Source: DASSBQ01 sp040981125
GTDB lineage: Bacteria > Nitrospirota > Nitrospiria > Nitrospirales > Nitrospiraceae
Length of the DNA: 64,000 bases
Direction: 5' to 3'
Assembly: GCA_040981125.1 (NCBI GenBank)
Contig: JANRMQ010000002.1
Span: forward strand, 248,001 to 312,000
How positions within the stretch are numbered: the first letter of the stretch is position 1; every line of letters begins with the position of its first letter. The notes beneath the pieces were generated by a model that was not told the DNA's origin, searched no databases, and saw only the letters and a program-made list of their open reading frames with translations. Below are positions 41,401 to 49,514 of this stretch, piece after piece. Made by a program: the position numbers and the translations under genes.

Positions 41401-42774
41401 ATGAATAAGTGCTTTGGCATGCACGGTTGGCGGGAATTCCGTCAGAACCGGAAAGACATTCTTGCTGAGTTCGACAGGCTTCGTGAGATTACGCAGAACC
41501 GTCCTGTGCAGATGGCACATGGTCAGGGAGTCGAAGCCTATCTGCGAAAGTGGCTTTCCGAGTTTCTTCCTAAGAAATGGGCTATCACTTCCGGATATGT
41601 GATTCCGATTCTATACAAGGACAACATCAAGCTCTATCACTACGACATCATCATCTATGATTGCTTGAATGCTCCGGTTCTCTGGACGGAAGGAAATCAA
41701 GACGACAGCGTACAGGGGAAGTCCCGTGCAATCCCAGCTAAGAATGTTGCTGCAATTCTGGAGGTGAAGTCTCGCCTGAACAGAAAGAGCGTTCAGGATA
41801 TGGTGAACAAGCTACTGGAGATAGATCGTTTCAAAGATCAGCTTCCTGATACATTTTTCTCCTCGGGTATCTTTGTTGACCTGCGAGAAGAGGACAATGG
41901 GCAATCGGCCATTTTGGAGTCCATGATTCAGTTCGGAGTCGTGCATCGGTTCATGGGGGCGATGGTGCTTCGATACGAAGGGGATGAATCAGCAACAGGT
42001 GTAGTGAGGCTTTTTGCTGACGACGGGGACAATTCCAATACTAATGCTAGCAAGCTGGCAAGACCAATCGATGACTTGGCGATACACATGACGGAAGATG
42101 GGAGTGTGCAGATGTCAGAGCGTGGCGCGGGAGTTATCGCGGTGGCGACAGACGATCATACTTGGTCGATGTCAAAAGTATACAGCTCCTTCATGTCGCG
42201 CGACGGCCTCTCAGCCAATATTGCCTGGTCGCATAGCGGTTTTGCTGAGTTCTGTATTGACATGGTCAGTCTTCTGGATGGTTTGTCATACAGTGACCAG
42301 AACCGCCCTTCGTTTGGCAGGATCTTCGATTCCTTCGAGCGCAAGCCGGTCGAGAGCCAGCCTGCAGAGAAGGTTGACGGCATGCCCTTTCTGCACGTTG
42401 CCATTGTCGAACTCGAGGACGGTTCCCGGGTGAAGATGGATGATGTTGACGACGGAATCGAGATTTCCTTCTGTATGCATGTGTCGAACGTGGGGGATAC
42501 CGGGGCGGTCCTTTCCGACGACCATTTCAAGAATAGACTCGCTCTTCCAGCTGGGCAAACGGGAGCCAAAGTGACTAAGATCAAGGCACTTCCAAAGGAC
42601 GGGAAGGGCGACATGGCCAAGGTCCGGAAGGAGCTCGCAGACGATGGGGTTGTAATACCGTACAGAGTTTCATACTTCCCCTCTGAGGGTGAAAAGGTCT
42701 TCTATGCAATTGAGAAGAGGATTCGGGTAAGAAAGGATTCGATAGCGTTTGAGTCGGAAGATGGAACCCCGTAG
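41401..42774 (+). CDS. DUF6602-like protein with a nuclease-type core
   Basis: 457 residues from ATG 41401 (GAGGAG 11 bases upstream; GTG 41392 possible). The N-terminal third has GQGVEAYLRKWLSEFLPKKW, then YHYDIIIYD and VAAILEVKSRLN, the D...ExK pattern of PD-(D/E)xK nucleases seen in DUF6602 proteins. The C-terminal part (about 330-457) is a separate beta-rich domain. Its composition is less GC-rich than the flanking operons, suggesting transfer. Probably an accessory or defence gene carried as an integron cassette. Confidence 0.65.
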   Translation: MNKCFGMHGWREFRQNRKDILAEFDRLREITQNRPVQMAHGQGVEAYLRKWLSEFLPKKWAITSGYVIPILYKDNIKLYHYDIIIYDCLNAPVLWTEGNQDDSVQGKSRAIPAKNVAAILEVKSRLNRKSVQDMVNKLLEIDRFKDQLPDTFFSSGIFVDLREEDNGQSAILESMIQFGVVHRFMGAMVLRYEGDESATGVVRLFADDGDNSNTNASKLARPIDDLAIHMTEDGSVQMSERGAGVIAVATDDHTWSMSKVYSSFMSRDGLSANIAWSHSGFAEFCIDMVSLLDGLSYSDQNRPSFGRIFDSFERKPVESQPAEKVDGMPFLHVAIVELEDGSRVKMDDVDDGIEISFCMHVSNVGDTGAVLSDDHFKNRLALPAGQTGAKVTKIKALPKDGKGDMAKVRKELADDGVVIPYRVSYFPSEGEKVFYAIEKRIRVRKDSIAFESEDGTP

Positions 42775-42776
42775 AC

Positions 42777-42862
42777 GGATAACCAGCCAGTGGACATGGA
42801 CAGGGAAACTGCCGCCGCCTTCGGCTATGGCAGTACCTCGGCCGGTCACCGGCACGTTGGGC
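42777..42862 (+). other. attC-like site
   Basis: 86 bp ending in GTTGGGC (42856-42862), which fits the attC core GTTRRRY, and beginning with GGATAAC (42777-42783). Inner arms GCCAGTGGAC (42786-42795) and GTCACCGGC (42845-42853) pair with one unpaired G, and ACTGCC / GGCAGT form the central stem (42808-42813, 42829-42834). The next gene starts 17 bp later, as in gene cassettes. Confidence 0.45.
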
Positions 42863-42878
42863 CGCAGGGAGAGAACTG

Positions 42879-43442
42879 ATGCTCTACAAACTCGCCGCAA
42901 AGGGTGAGGGTCTCGGGGCGCTGGAGCCGCTGCCGTTTCTTGAGGTGGCCGACCTGCAGAAACGAGAGAAAGACCTTGAAAACCTTTTGGCCAGCCACCT
43001 GTTGGATGTCTTATTCGAGGACGCCGCGCTCCAGCCGATCTTCCAGGAACGCAGCCTTCAAGCGGAGGCTGATGTCTACGCTCTCAACAAGTCCGGCGAC
43101 CTAGTCATCTTCGAACTCAAGCGCGGATTGGCATTTGAAGATGCTGTCCTGCAGGCGATCCGGTACGCCCAAGATGCTGGTCGTTGGATCTATCCCGAGC
43201 TTCAACGCCGCTACGACACATACATGAAGGACAAGGGGTTGGCGATGTCTGACCTTCGGGAAGCGCACCGTGAGGGCTTCCAACTCGAAGCCGCGCTTCA
43301 GCCAACGGATTTCAACCGACGGCAACACCTCTACATCGTCGGCAGCGAATCGCGCATCGCGCCTGCGAGCGACGTTGGCCTTGGTGTGTGGGATTCTCCA
43401 TGGAATGGGGCGGGCGGGGGCCGAGTGAGCTATGAACTTTAG
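42879..43442 (+). CDS. NucS-like/PD-(D/E)xK nuclease-family protein, possibly truncated
   Basis: 187 residues. EADVYALNKSGDLVIFELKR is the catalytic D-(E/D)xK core of this family, preceded by REKDLENLLASHLLDVLF. Relatives run on after HLYIVGSES into a conserved Tyr-rich end; here the last 25 residues (GVWDSPWNGAGGGRVSYEL) are unlike that, so the gene may have been truncated or fused at its 3' end. Start has GGGAGAGAAC upstream. It lies between an attC-like site and the gene split by IS256. Confidence 0.65.
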   Translation: MLYKLAAKGEGLGALEPLPFLEVADLQKREKDLENLLASHLLDVLFEDAALQPIFQERSLQAEADVYALNKSGDLVIFELKRGLAFEDAVLQAIRYAQDAGRWIYPELQRRYDTYMKDKGLAMSDLREAHREGFQLEAALQPTDFNRRQHLYIVGSESRIAPASDVGLGVWDSPWNGAGGGRVSYEL

Positions 43443-43539
43443 AAAGCCATGTACCCCGCCCTCTGCTGCAGCGAGACACCAGATGGTGCTCCCCCAGACT
43501 GTTCCCGTATCGTGGTTGAGCGTATGTCGCATCCGAGTT

Positions 43540-44967
43540 GAGATATTGTCAAGAGTTGTGGATCGCGGCTGATTAGGCGGCGACCTTTCCAGCCTTCTTC
43601 TCTGGGATCAGCTCCCCTCGTTCCACGTGGAGCCCATCCTCGAACAGGACACCTGCGCGGACGAGCGGGAGCAGATCGTGGGCATCCAACCGACGCCATG
43701 TGCATTGCGCCGCGTGCAACAGCTTGAAGGCCATCGTGAGGCCTGCGGTGCGTGAGCCGGCTCCCTTGGTCACCCGTGTTCGCAGCTTCACCGTGGCGAA
43801 GGTAGACTCAATCGGGTTCGTGGTCCGAATATGTTTCCAGTGCGCAGCGGGGAAGTCGAAGTGAGTGAGCAGCCGCGGGACGTCGGCGAGCAGCGAGTTG
43901 ACAGCCTTGGGATACTTCGCCTCGTAGTCCTGGACGAACCGGTGCATTGCGGCGTCGCAGGCCGCCCGACTCTTTGCATACATCATCTCGTGCAAGGCCC
44001 GCTTGGCCTGCGGCTGAAGCCGGGAGGGGAGCTTGTCCAGGACGTTGGCGATCCGGTGTACCCAACAGCGTTGCTCCCGCGCCTCAGGGTAGACCTCCCG
44101 CACGGCGGCCCAGAAGCCGAGCGCTCCATCGCCGATGGCCAGGGCCGGGGCGCGCATGCCCCGCGCTTTGAGGTCGCGTAACACGGTCAACCAGCTCTCC
44201 GTGCTTTCGCGATAGCCGTCCTCGATCGCGATCACCTCCTTGGTCCCGTCCGGCCGGGCGCCGACCACCACCAAGGCGGCCAGCCGGTCCTCTTCCAAGC
44301 GGATATTGAAATGGACGCCATCCACCCAGATGTAAATGAAGTCGCGGTCGGCCAGCGAGCGCGTCCGCCAGCGCTCATACTCCGTCCGCCACGTCGCCGT
44401 CAGGCGCGTGATGGCCGCGGGCGACAGCCCGGCCGCGTCCTCGCCGAGTAGGACCGGCAGTGCCTTCTGGAAGTCCCCGGTAGACAGGCCATGCAGGTAG
44501 AGCAGCGGCAGCACCGCGCTGACCGTGGGGGACCGGCGCAGATAGGGCGGCAGGATCTGGCTCGTGAATTTCTGGCGGACGCCGTGGACGATCCGCTGAT
44601 CATTGACACGCGGCACCTGGATCCGGACCGTCCCCGCGCCCACCGTCACGCAACGGGGCCGCGCGTGGCCATTGCGGACGACCACCGCATGGCCTCGCTC
44701 ATCACGGGTCTCTCGGTGGCGCGTGAGATACTCCTCCACTTCGACCTCCAATGCTGCCAGGATCATCCGGCGGGCGCCCTCTCGCGCGAGGTCGTCCACC
44801 GCCGTCGTCACCACGTGCCCCTTCTCTTGCGCACTCTCAGTCGATTGAACTATCGTCATCATCGGCGTGCCTTTCCCCCGGCCTGCCAGCCGGTGTCTTC
44901 GGGTTGTGTTCACCCGGAAAGGTACGCCACCTTTTCATCGACGTTCCACAACTTCCGACTATAACTC
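43540..44967 (-). mobile_element. IS256-family insertion sequence
   Basis: 1428 bp bounded by imperfect 26-bp inverted ends, GAGATATTGTCAAGAGTTGTGG and, on the other strand, GAGTTATAGTCGGAAGTTGTGG. The 9-bp ATCCGAGTT is duplicated at 43531-43539 and 44968-44976, fitting the 8-9 bp duplications of the family. Complete transposase inside, so the element may be active or recently so. Confidence 0.93.
43573..44862 (-). CDS. IS256-family transposase
   Basis: 429 residues from ATG 44862 (GAAAGGC upstream). DDE residues are in IYIWVDGVHFN, LAIGDGALGFW and TNPIESTFATVKLR, the last being the mutator-type signature. Also WLTVLRDLKARG and CWVHRIANVLDKLP typical of the family. No frameshift or internal stop. 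Confidence 0.96.
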   Translation of the reverse strand: MMTIVQSTESAQEKGHVVTTAVDDLAREGARRMILAALEVEVEEYLTRHRETRDERGHAVVVRNGHARPRCVTVGAGTVRIQVPRVNDQRIVHGVRQKFTSQILPPYLRRSPTVSAVLPLLYLHGLSTGDFQKALPVLLGEDAAGLSPAAITRLTATWRTEYERWRTRSLADRDFIYIWVDGVHFNIRLEEDRLAALVVVGARPDGTKEVIAIEDGYRESTESWLTVLRDLKARGMRAPALAIGDGALGFWAAVREVYPEAREQRCWVHRIANVLDKLPSRLQPQAKRALHEMMYAKSRAACDAAMHRFVQDYEAKYPKAVNSLLADVPRLLTHFDFPAAHWKHIRTTNPIESTFATVKLRTRVTKGAGSRTAGLTMAFKLLHAAQCTWRRLDAHDLLPLVRAGVLFEDGLHVERGELIPEKKAGKVAA

Positions 44968-45338
44968 ATCCGAGTTTGAGAGAGCGATCTCATGCAGAGT
45001 GTATCCTCCAGATTCCACTCTTCAACAAGGCGAAGCGAAAGGCGTGCGTGCCTAGTCTGACCGCCTATGACTCGAAAGGACAGCCGATCCCCGTAGCGTG
45101 GTCGAATACCACCGATGATTTCGGCAACGTATCGAAGAGAGCCAACCTGGTTGGCATCACTGACGAAAAGACCGTGTATGTGAGGCGCACCGACGGCAAA
45201 CCGTTTCCGTACGCGCGGATTCTTTTCGTGCACTCATTTTCGACGGCGAAGGAGATCGCAGTTTTCGCCCCGGCGCTGACTTCGCACGCGGTCTTGAATA
45301 GCTAGAGCGTGGCCATGCCGTTTACATAAGGGACGATA

Positions 45339-45663
45339 TTGAGCGAAACGTTTGAGCGGATTCTACAGCTTGTTCAAGAGGGCTCGGTCCGCTTCTCGGA
45401 GCACGGTTACAATGAAATGGCCGGCTGATGATATCCTAGCGGGAGATGTCATCAGGAGCGTTGCTGCCGGTGTTGTGGTCGAAGACTACCCTGATTATCC
45501 GAAGGGGCCATGTGTATTGACGCTCCAGCGGGATCGGGACGGCCAGCCGATCCATGTGGTGTGGGGTATTCCCAAGAACCAAATGGGTCCCGCAGTCCTT
45601 GTCACCGCGTATAGGCCCGATCGAGAACGATGGGAAGATGACTTTCGAAGGAGGCGGAGATGA
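45339..45663 (+). pseudogene. DUF4258 toxin-like gene with a one-base frameshift
   Basis: From TTG 45339 the frame gives FERILQLVQEGSVRFSEHGY then NEMAG and two stops at 45426. Removing one G near 45423 joins it to ADDILAGDVIRSVAAG, VVEDYPDYPKGPCVL and VTAYRPDRERWEDDF, the full DUF4258 domain of about 107 residues. DUF4258 proteins are RelE-like candidates for RNase toxins. The intact partner at 45660 overlaps its end by four bases. Sequencing error should be excluded. Confidence 0.75.
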
Positions 45664-45875
45664 AAAAACGGCGCCGTACAAAGCTGATCCACGAAGGTAA
45701 GTACATTGCAGAAGTTGATGTGGAGTTAATGGAAACGGATGACGAATGGTCGCCGTATTTGTCTGTGGAGGACGCCTACAAGCTTGATGATGTTCGTGAG
45801 GCGCTTCGACGAGGTGATGTTAGGGCGGCCATACAGTACGGTCGAGTCTTTACGCTTACCCCAGTAACTCTGTGA
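45660..45875 (+). CDS. antitoxin-like partner of the DUF4258 gene
   Basis: 71 residues. Starts at an ATG overlapping the upstream stop (ATGA), with AAGGAGGCGG before it. Sequence is EGKYIAEVDVELMETDDEWS then LDDVREALRRGDVRAAI and VFTLTPV, the usual form of the small protein encoded after DUF4258 toxins. Intact, while its toxin is broken. Confidence 0.75.
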   Translation: MKKRRRTKLIHEGKYIAEVDVELMETDDEWSPYLSVEDAYKLDDVREALRRGDVRAAIQYGRVFTLTPVTL

Positions 45876-45882
45876 TCGTGCT

Positions 45883-45972
45883 GTCTAACAAACAAAATTG
45901 AGCGGACCCTAAACCGCTGTGCGGTTTGATGCGTTCAATTCGCTCAACGGCCGCTCATTTGCACCGTTAGCC
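45883..45972 (+). other. attC-like site
   Basis: 90 bp from GTCTAAC (45883-45889, fits RYYYAAC) to GTTAGCC (45966-45972). Inner arms TGAGCGGACC (45899-45908) and GGCCGCTCA (45949-45957) pair with a single unpaired A, the extrahelical base that marks attC sites. A central hairpin AAACCGC / GCGGTTT lies at 45911-45927. It separates the two toxin-antitoxin pairs. The best attC candidate in the window. Confidence 0.6.
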
Positions 45973-46033
45973 TCAAGATAACAGGACTGGCGCAGGGGTG
46001 AGCGTTCCGGTATTATCGCAGTGAGGTACCACC

Positions 46034-46267
46034 ATGAAGCATTCGTCAATTCACGAACCTCCAGGGTTCAGCAAGCTTTCGAAGGCGGAGCAGATTCGCT
46101 ATGTGCAGGCGCTCTGGGACCGCATTGCAGAGGTCCCAGGCGAGCTTCCAGTACCGGAGAGTCACATCGACTTGGCAGAGCAACGGCTCGCTGATTACCG
46201 CCGCGACCCCACCCGGGCTCGGTCGGCGCACGACGTCCTTAAACGCCTCAGCAAGAAGCGTCGGTGA
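46034..46267 (+). CDS. addiction-module antitoxin (PF09720-type)
   Basis: 77 residues: LSKAEQIRYVQALWDRIAE, PVPESHIDLAEQRLADYRRD, then a basic tail. This is the pattern of putative addiction module components found before RelE/ParE toxins. Stop overlaps the toxin start by four bases (GTGA). Lies 62 bp after an attC-like site. Confidence 0.9.
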   Translation: MKHSSIHEPPGFSKLSKAEQIRYVQALWDRIAEVPGELPVPESHIDLAEQRLADYRRDPTRARSAHDVLKRLSKKRR

Positions 46268-46566
46268 TCAAGTATCGTCTGGTTTCTGAGCCGCAAGCCG
46301 ATCTTGATATCGAGGCGACCTTCCACTGGTACGAGAACGAACAATCAGAATTGGGGCTGGAATTCCTCGACGAACTGCGTGCCGGCTACGACCGGATTGT
46401 TGAAGGTCCACTGAAGTACCAAGAACTCAGGTCTGGTATTCACCGGGCGCTGCTCAGACGCTTTCCGTACGCCATCTACTTTGCCGTCGACAACGATGTC
46501 ATTGTGGTGTTGGCCGTGCTCCACACGAGCCGTGATCCAGCGGAGTGGCAGCGGCGCAGAGGGTAA
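46264..46566 (+). CDS. RelE/ParE-family toxin
   Basis: 100 residues from GTG 46264. Typical ParE features: EPQADLDIEATFHWYENE, LGLEFLDELRAGYDRI, and a C-terminal RRFPYAIYFAVDNDVIVV strand pair followed by AVLHTSRDP. Whether it acts on gyrase (ParE) or mRNA (RelE) cannot be read from sequence. Confidence 0.9.
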   Translation: MIKYRLVSEPQADLDIEATFHWYENEQSELGLEFLDELRAGYDRIVEGPLKYQELRSGIHRALLRRFPYAIYFAVDNDVIVVLAVLHTSRDPAEWQRRRG

Positions 46567-46572
46567 ACTCGC

Positions 46573-46623
46573 GGTCAACCCGGACGGCGCGCAGGCGCGC
46601 CGCCGGCTAGCCCGGCATTAGGC
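46573..46623 (+). other. short attC-like site
   Basis: 51 bp from GGTCAAC to ATTAGGC (46617-46623). CCGG-A-CGGCGC (46580-46590) pairs with GCGCCGCCGG (46597-46606), again leaving one unpaired A. The outer boxes deviate from consensus, so this could instead be a terminator-like stem after the RelE gene. Confidence 0.35.
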
Positions 46624-46672
46624 TTCCTCAAGACGTAGCTTGGACAGAGCATCTACGTAGTCTCCTTCCCGT

Positions 46673-48082
46673 TCAAGTCTCCTTCAATCCGTACTCGCGC
46701 AGCTTGTTGTAGAGGCCGGCACGGCTGATGTTGAGCAGTTTGGCCGCGCGGACACGATTGCCGGACGCTTGACGAAGGGCTTGGACGATCCTGGCGCGCT
46801 CCATCTGGCGCGTCGCGCCGCGGACCACCTCTCGGAGATCGGACGATTCAGGATCGGACCCCATGGCGACAATATCGGCGCACGCGAGTTCCGATCCACC
46901 GGTGGTGACGACCGCCCGCTCGATGTAATGCTGAAGCTCGCGAACATTCCCGGGCCATGGCGCCTGCGTCAGCGCATGCATGACTTCTTGCGTGATCTTC
47001 CGCGCGGCCTGGCGGTGCCGCCGGCAGGACGATTCGACGAAATGTGCGGCCAGGAGCGGAATATCTTCTCGGCGCTCCCGCAACGCCGGGAGATAGAGCG
47101 GTAAGACCGCCAAGCGGTAATACAGATCCTGCCGAAACTCCTTGGTCGTCACCAATTCGGACAATTCTTTGTTGGACGCCGAGATCACCCGGACATCGAT
47201 TTTGATCGGCTGGATGCCGCCGACCCGTTTGATCTCGCCTTCCTGCAAAACCCGCAACAGCTTCGCTTGGAACGTCGGCGTGGTATCCGCGATCTCATCC
47301 AGAAAGAGCGTGCCTCCGTCGGCTTCTTCAAAAAGACCGCGCTTGACGCAGGTGGCGCCGGTGAAGGCGCCCTTGACATGACCGAAGAGCTCACTCTCCA
47401 AGAGCGTCTCGGGCAACGATCCGCAATCGACGACGACAAACGGTTTCGTCCGCCGATAACTCATCTGGTGGATGGTCCGGGCCACCAATTCCTTTCCTGT
47501 TCCGCTTTCTCCCTGTATCAGCACCGTGGCTTGACTGTCCATGACGAGGCGAATCATCTGAAATACTTCCTGCATGGCGGGCGACTGTCCGATCAAATTC
47601 CCCAGGCGTGAGGAGTCGGGGACAGTCAAGCATCGGACGGAAAGTTCGGCATTGACGGCGGCCGCCGATTGAACCGGGGTCGGTTGATCTCGAAACAGCA
47701 CGAGCACTGAGTCCACGTCTCCTTGTCCGGAAAGCAGCGGCAAGACCCGCCTCATGCCACAGGCCGTCATCTCTTCAGGCCGCGCGCACGACAAGGACCG
47801 CGCTTCTTTGGTCTCGAACACGCCGGTGGCTGGGCAGTCTTTGCAGGGATAGTGGGTCCTGACAAGGCTCTCATAACACTTGACCGATTCGGAGACGTTC
47901 GTGGGTCGGGATACCGCCGGCCAGGCAGCCTCATTGGCGTACATCACATTCAGCTGACGGTCAAGAATGGCCACCCGTTCAGGAAGGACATCCGACAATT
48001 GCTTGAGGGCCTCGATGCGAGCCCTAATGATCGGGTCGCCGCAGGCATCCGAGGTAGGACTACATTCATGAGATCCGGCCAT
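46673..48082 (-). CDS. PAS-containing sigma-54-dependent activator
   Basis: 469 residues. An N-terminal PAS-like domain with a cysteine cluster (THYPCKDCPATG, SLSCARPEEMTACG) replaces the usual receiver. The AAA+ domain has GESGTGKE, GAFTGA (needed for contact with sigma-54) and GTLFLDEIAD; the C-terminal Fis-type helix-turn-helix is NRVRAAKLLNISRAGLYNKL. The cysteines suggest redox, metal or Fe-S sensing. Followed 38 bp upstream by a single-domain receiver gene on the same strand. Confidence 0.93.
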   Translation of the reverse strand: MAGSHECSPTSDACGDPIIRARIEALKQLSDVLPERVAILDRQLNVMYANEAAWPAVSRPTNVSESVKCYESLVRTHYPCKDCPATGVFETKEARSLSCARPEEMTACGMRRVLPLLSGQGDVDSVLVLFRDQPTPVQSAAAVNAELSVRCLTVPDSSRLGNLIGQSPAMQEVFQMIRLVMDSQATVLIQGESGTGKELVARTIHQMSYRRTKPFVVVDCGSLPETLLESELFGHVKGAFTGATCVKRGLFEEADGGTLFLDEIADTTPTFQAKLLRVLQEGEIKRVGGIQPIKIDVRVISASNKELSELVTTKEFRQDLYYRLAVLPLYLPALRERREDIPLLAAHFVESSCRRHRQAARKITQEVMHALTQAPWPGNVRELQHYIERAVVTTGGSELACADIVAMGSDPESSDLREVVRGATRQMERARIVQALRQASGNRVRAAKLLNISRAGLYNKLREYGLKET

Positions 48083-48120
48083 CTCTGTTTTCCTTGGTGA
48101 AGATTACCTGCTATACCGCC

Positions 48121-48495
48121 TCACTTGAGCAATTCATGGATGGTGGCTTTCAGTTCCGATAGATGCACGGGTTTGTCAAAATAAGCCGTGGCGCCGGATT
48201 TCAGCGCTTCTTCCTTGGTCCTCGTATTTCCAAACGCAGTCATGAGGATAATCGGACAAGAGGGAGCAAATGTGCGGAGGCGATTGACATAATCGACGCC
48301 TCCGGCCGGCATTTTCAAATCGGTAATGATCAAATCGGGCACCGCTTCCATCACAGAGACCAATGCCTCATCGCCGTTCGCCGCCTCTCGCAGCTGGAAC
48401 CCTTCGTCCCAGAGCTCATCGCACAGCAAGCTCCGCATATCCCGATCATCTTCAACCACGAGCAATACCGCTTTCTTTTTTGCTTCAGCCGTCAC
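48121..48495 (-). CDS. stand-alone receiver protein
   Basis: 124 residues, only a receiver domain: acidic pair VVEDDRD, Asp in LIITDLKMP and Lys in FDKPVHL. No output domain, so it acts in a phosphorelay or by binding a partner. It precedes the sigma-54 activator, which lacks its own receiver; co-operation is plausible. The 322-bp gap 48496-48817 upstream has no gene that I can support. Confidence 0.9.
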   Translation of the reverse strand: MTAEAKKKAVLLVVEDDRDMRSLLCDELWDEGFQLREAANGDEALVSVMEAVPDLIITDLKMPAGGVDYVNRLRTFAPSCPIILMTAFGNTRTKEEALKSGATAYFDKPVHLSELKATIHELLK

Positions 48496-48817
48496 TCATC
48501 CCTCCGCAAGCAGGTTCCTTGGATGCCTGATTCACGCAAGGCATATGCCATGACGGCTGCAGCCGCCGTCTACTCAAATATCGATACAATCAGCGCACTT
48601 ATCGCCTGCCCAGCGGATCAAGGGCAGACACAAGAAAGAAGCCATGGCGAGAAAGACCCCAAACCGGCGGAGAGACATGTCCCTGGATGCCACACTTTTT
48701 TCGTGCCGATGGATCCGTTCCTGGACAAGGCGCATTGATCAGACTTTACGATTTTCATAGATTAATCATGGCGAGAGAAACCACGGAGCTCACGACCTTG
48801 AAGAGACGGTCACCGCA

Positions 48818-49450
48818 ATGCTACGCGTGCTGATCGCCGACGACCATGCCATCTTTCGCCGCGGCATCCGAGACTTGCTCCGCGAGCGCTTTTCTCCGAT
48901 TACGGTTAAAGAAGCGGATACCGGTGTGGAGATGCTCGCGCGGGCCGGGCGGCGGGCATGGGATCTCTTCATTATGGATATCGCGATGCCGGGGAAATCC
49001 GGGATGGATCTTCTTCAGGATTTGCGGTTCATGCGGCCGTCCACGCCCGTGCTGGTGTTCAGCGTGCACCCTGAAACGCCCTACGCGGCCCGCATGATTC
49101 GGTCTGGAGCAAGCGGATACTTGAACAAGGCCACCAGTCTGGATCAGCTCGCGTTCGCCATCGAAACGATCCTGGGTGGTCGCCGATACATCGCTCCTCA
49201 TGTGGCGGACTGCCTTCTCGCCGAATCTGAAACGTCTCTTTCCAAATGTCCGCACGAACAACTGTCGGACAGGGAGTTTCAGATTTTTCAATTGCTGGCG
49301 TCCGGCAAGCCCTTGAAGGACGTCGCACAAATGCTGCGCGTGAGCCCCAATACGATCAGCACCTATCGCAACCGCGTATTGGAAAAACTCGGCGTGAGAA
49401 ACAATGCGGAGATCACCCGTTACGCCATCGACCATACCCTCATCGAATGA
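48818..49450 (+). CDS. NarL/FixJ-family response regulator
   Basis: 210 residues. Receiver with IADDHAIFRRG, Asp in LFIMDIAMPGKSG and Lys in YLNKATS; LuxR-type helix-turn-helix (LSDREFQIFQLLASGKPL, SPNTISTYRNRVLEKLGV). Converges on the six-PAS kinase gene, ending 65 bp from it. No kinase is directly upstream, so its partner is uncertain. Confidence 0.93.
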   Translation: MLRVLIADDHAIFRRGIRDLLRERFSPITVKEADTGVEMLARAGRRAWDLFIMDIAMPGKSGMDLLQDLRFMRPSTPVLVFSVHPETPYAARMIRSGASGYLNKATSLDQLAFAIETILGGRRYIAPHVADCLLAESETSLSKCPHEQLSDREFQIFQLLASGKPLKDVAQMLRVSPNTISTYRNRVLEKLGVRNNAEITRYAIDHTLIE

Positions 49451-49514
49451 ACAACCGGCACGTGCCGCGCCACCCACGTCCGCTGGACGATTTCCCCACC
49501 TGTCCGGACTCTGA

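Larger units (their letters stand above)
43449..45305 (+). pseudogene. 139-residue gene of unknown function split by an IS256-family element
   Basis: The 5' part is 43449-43539 (MYPALCCSETPDGAPPDC, then SRIVVERMSHPSL) and the 3' part 44977-45305 (RERSHAECILQIPLFNKAKR ... LTSHAVLNS). Joining them after removing the element and one copy of the 9-bp duplication gives an uninterrupted 420-base frame. It begins seven bases after the nuclease-like gene. No family is recognised; the middle GVSKRAN/ITDEKTVYVRRTDGK region is beta-rich. Confidence 0.7.
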
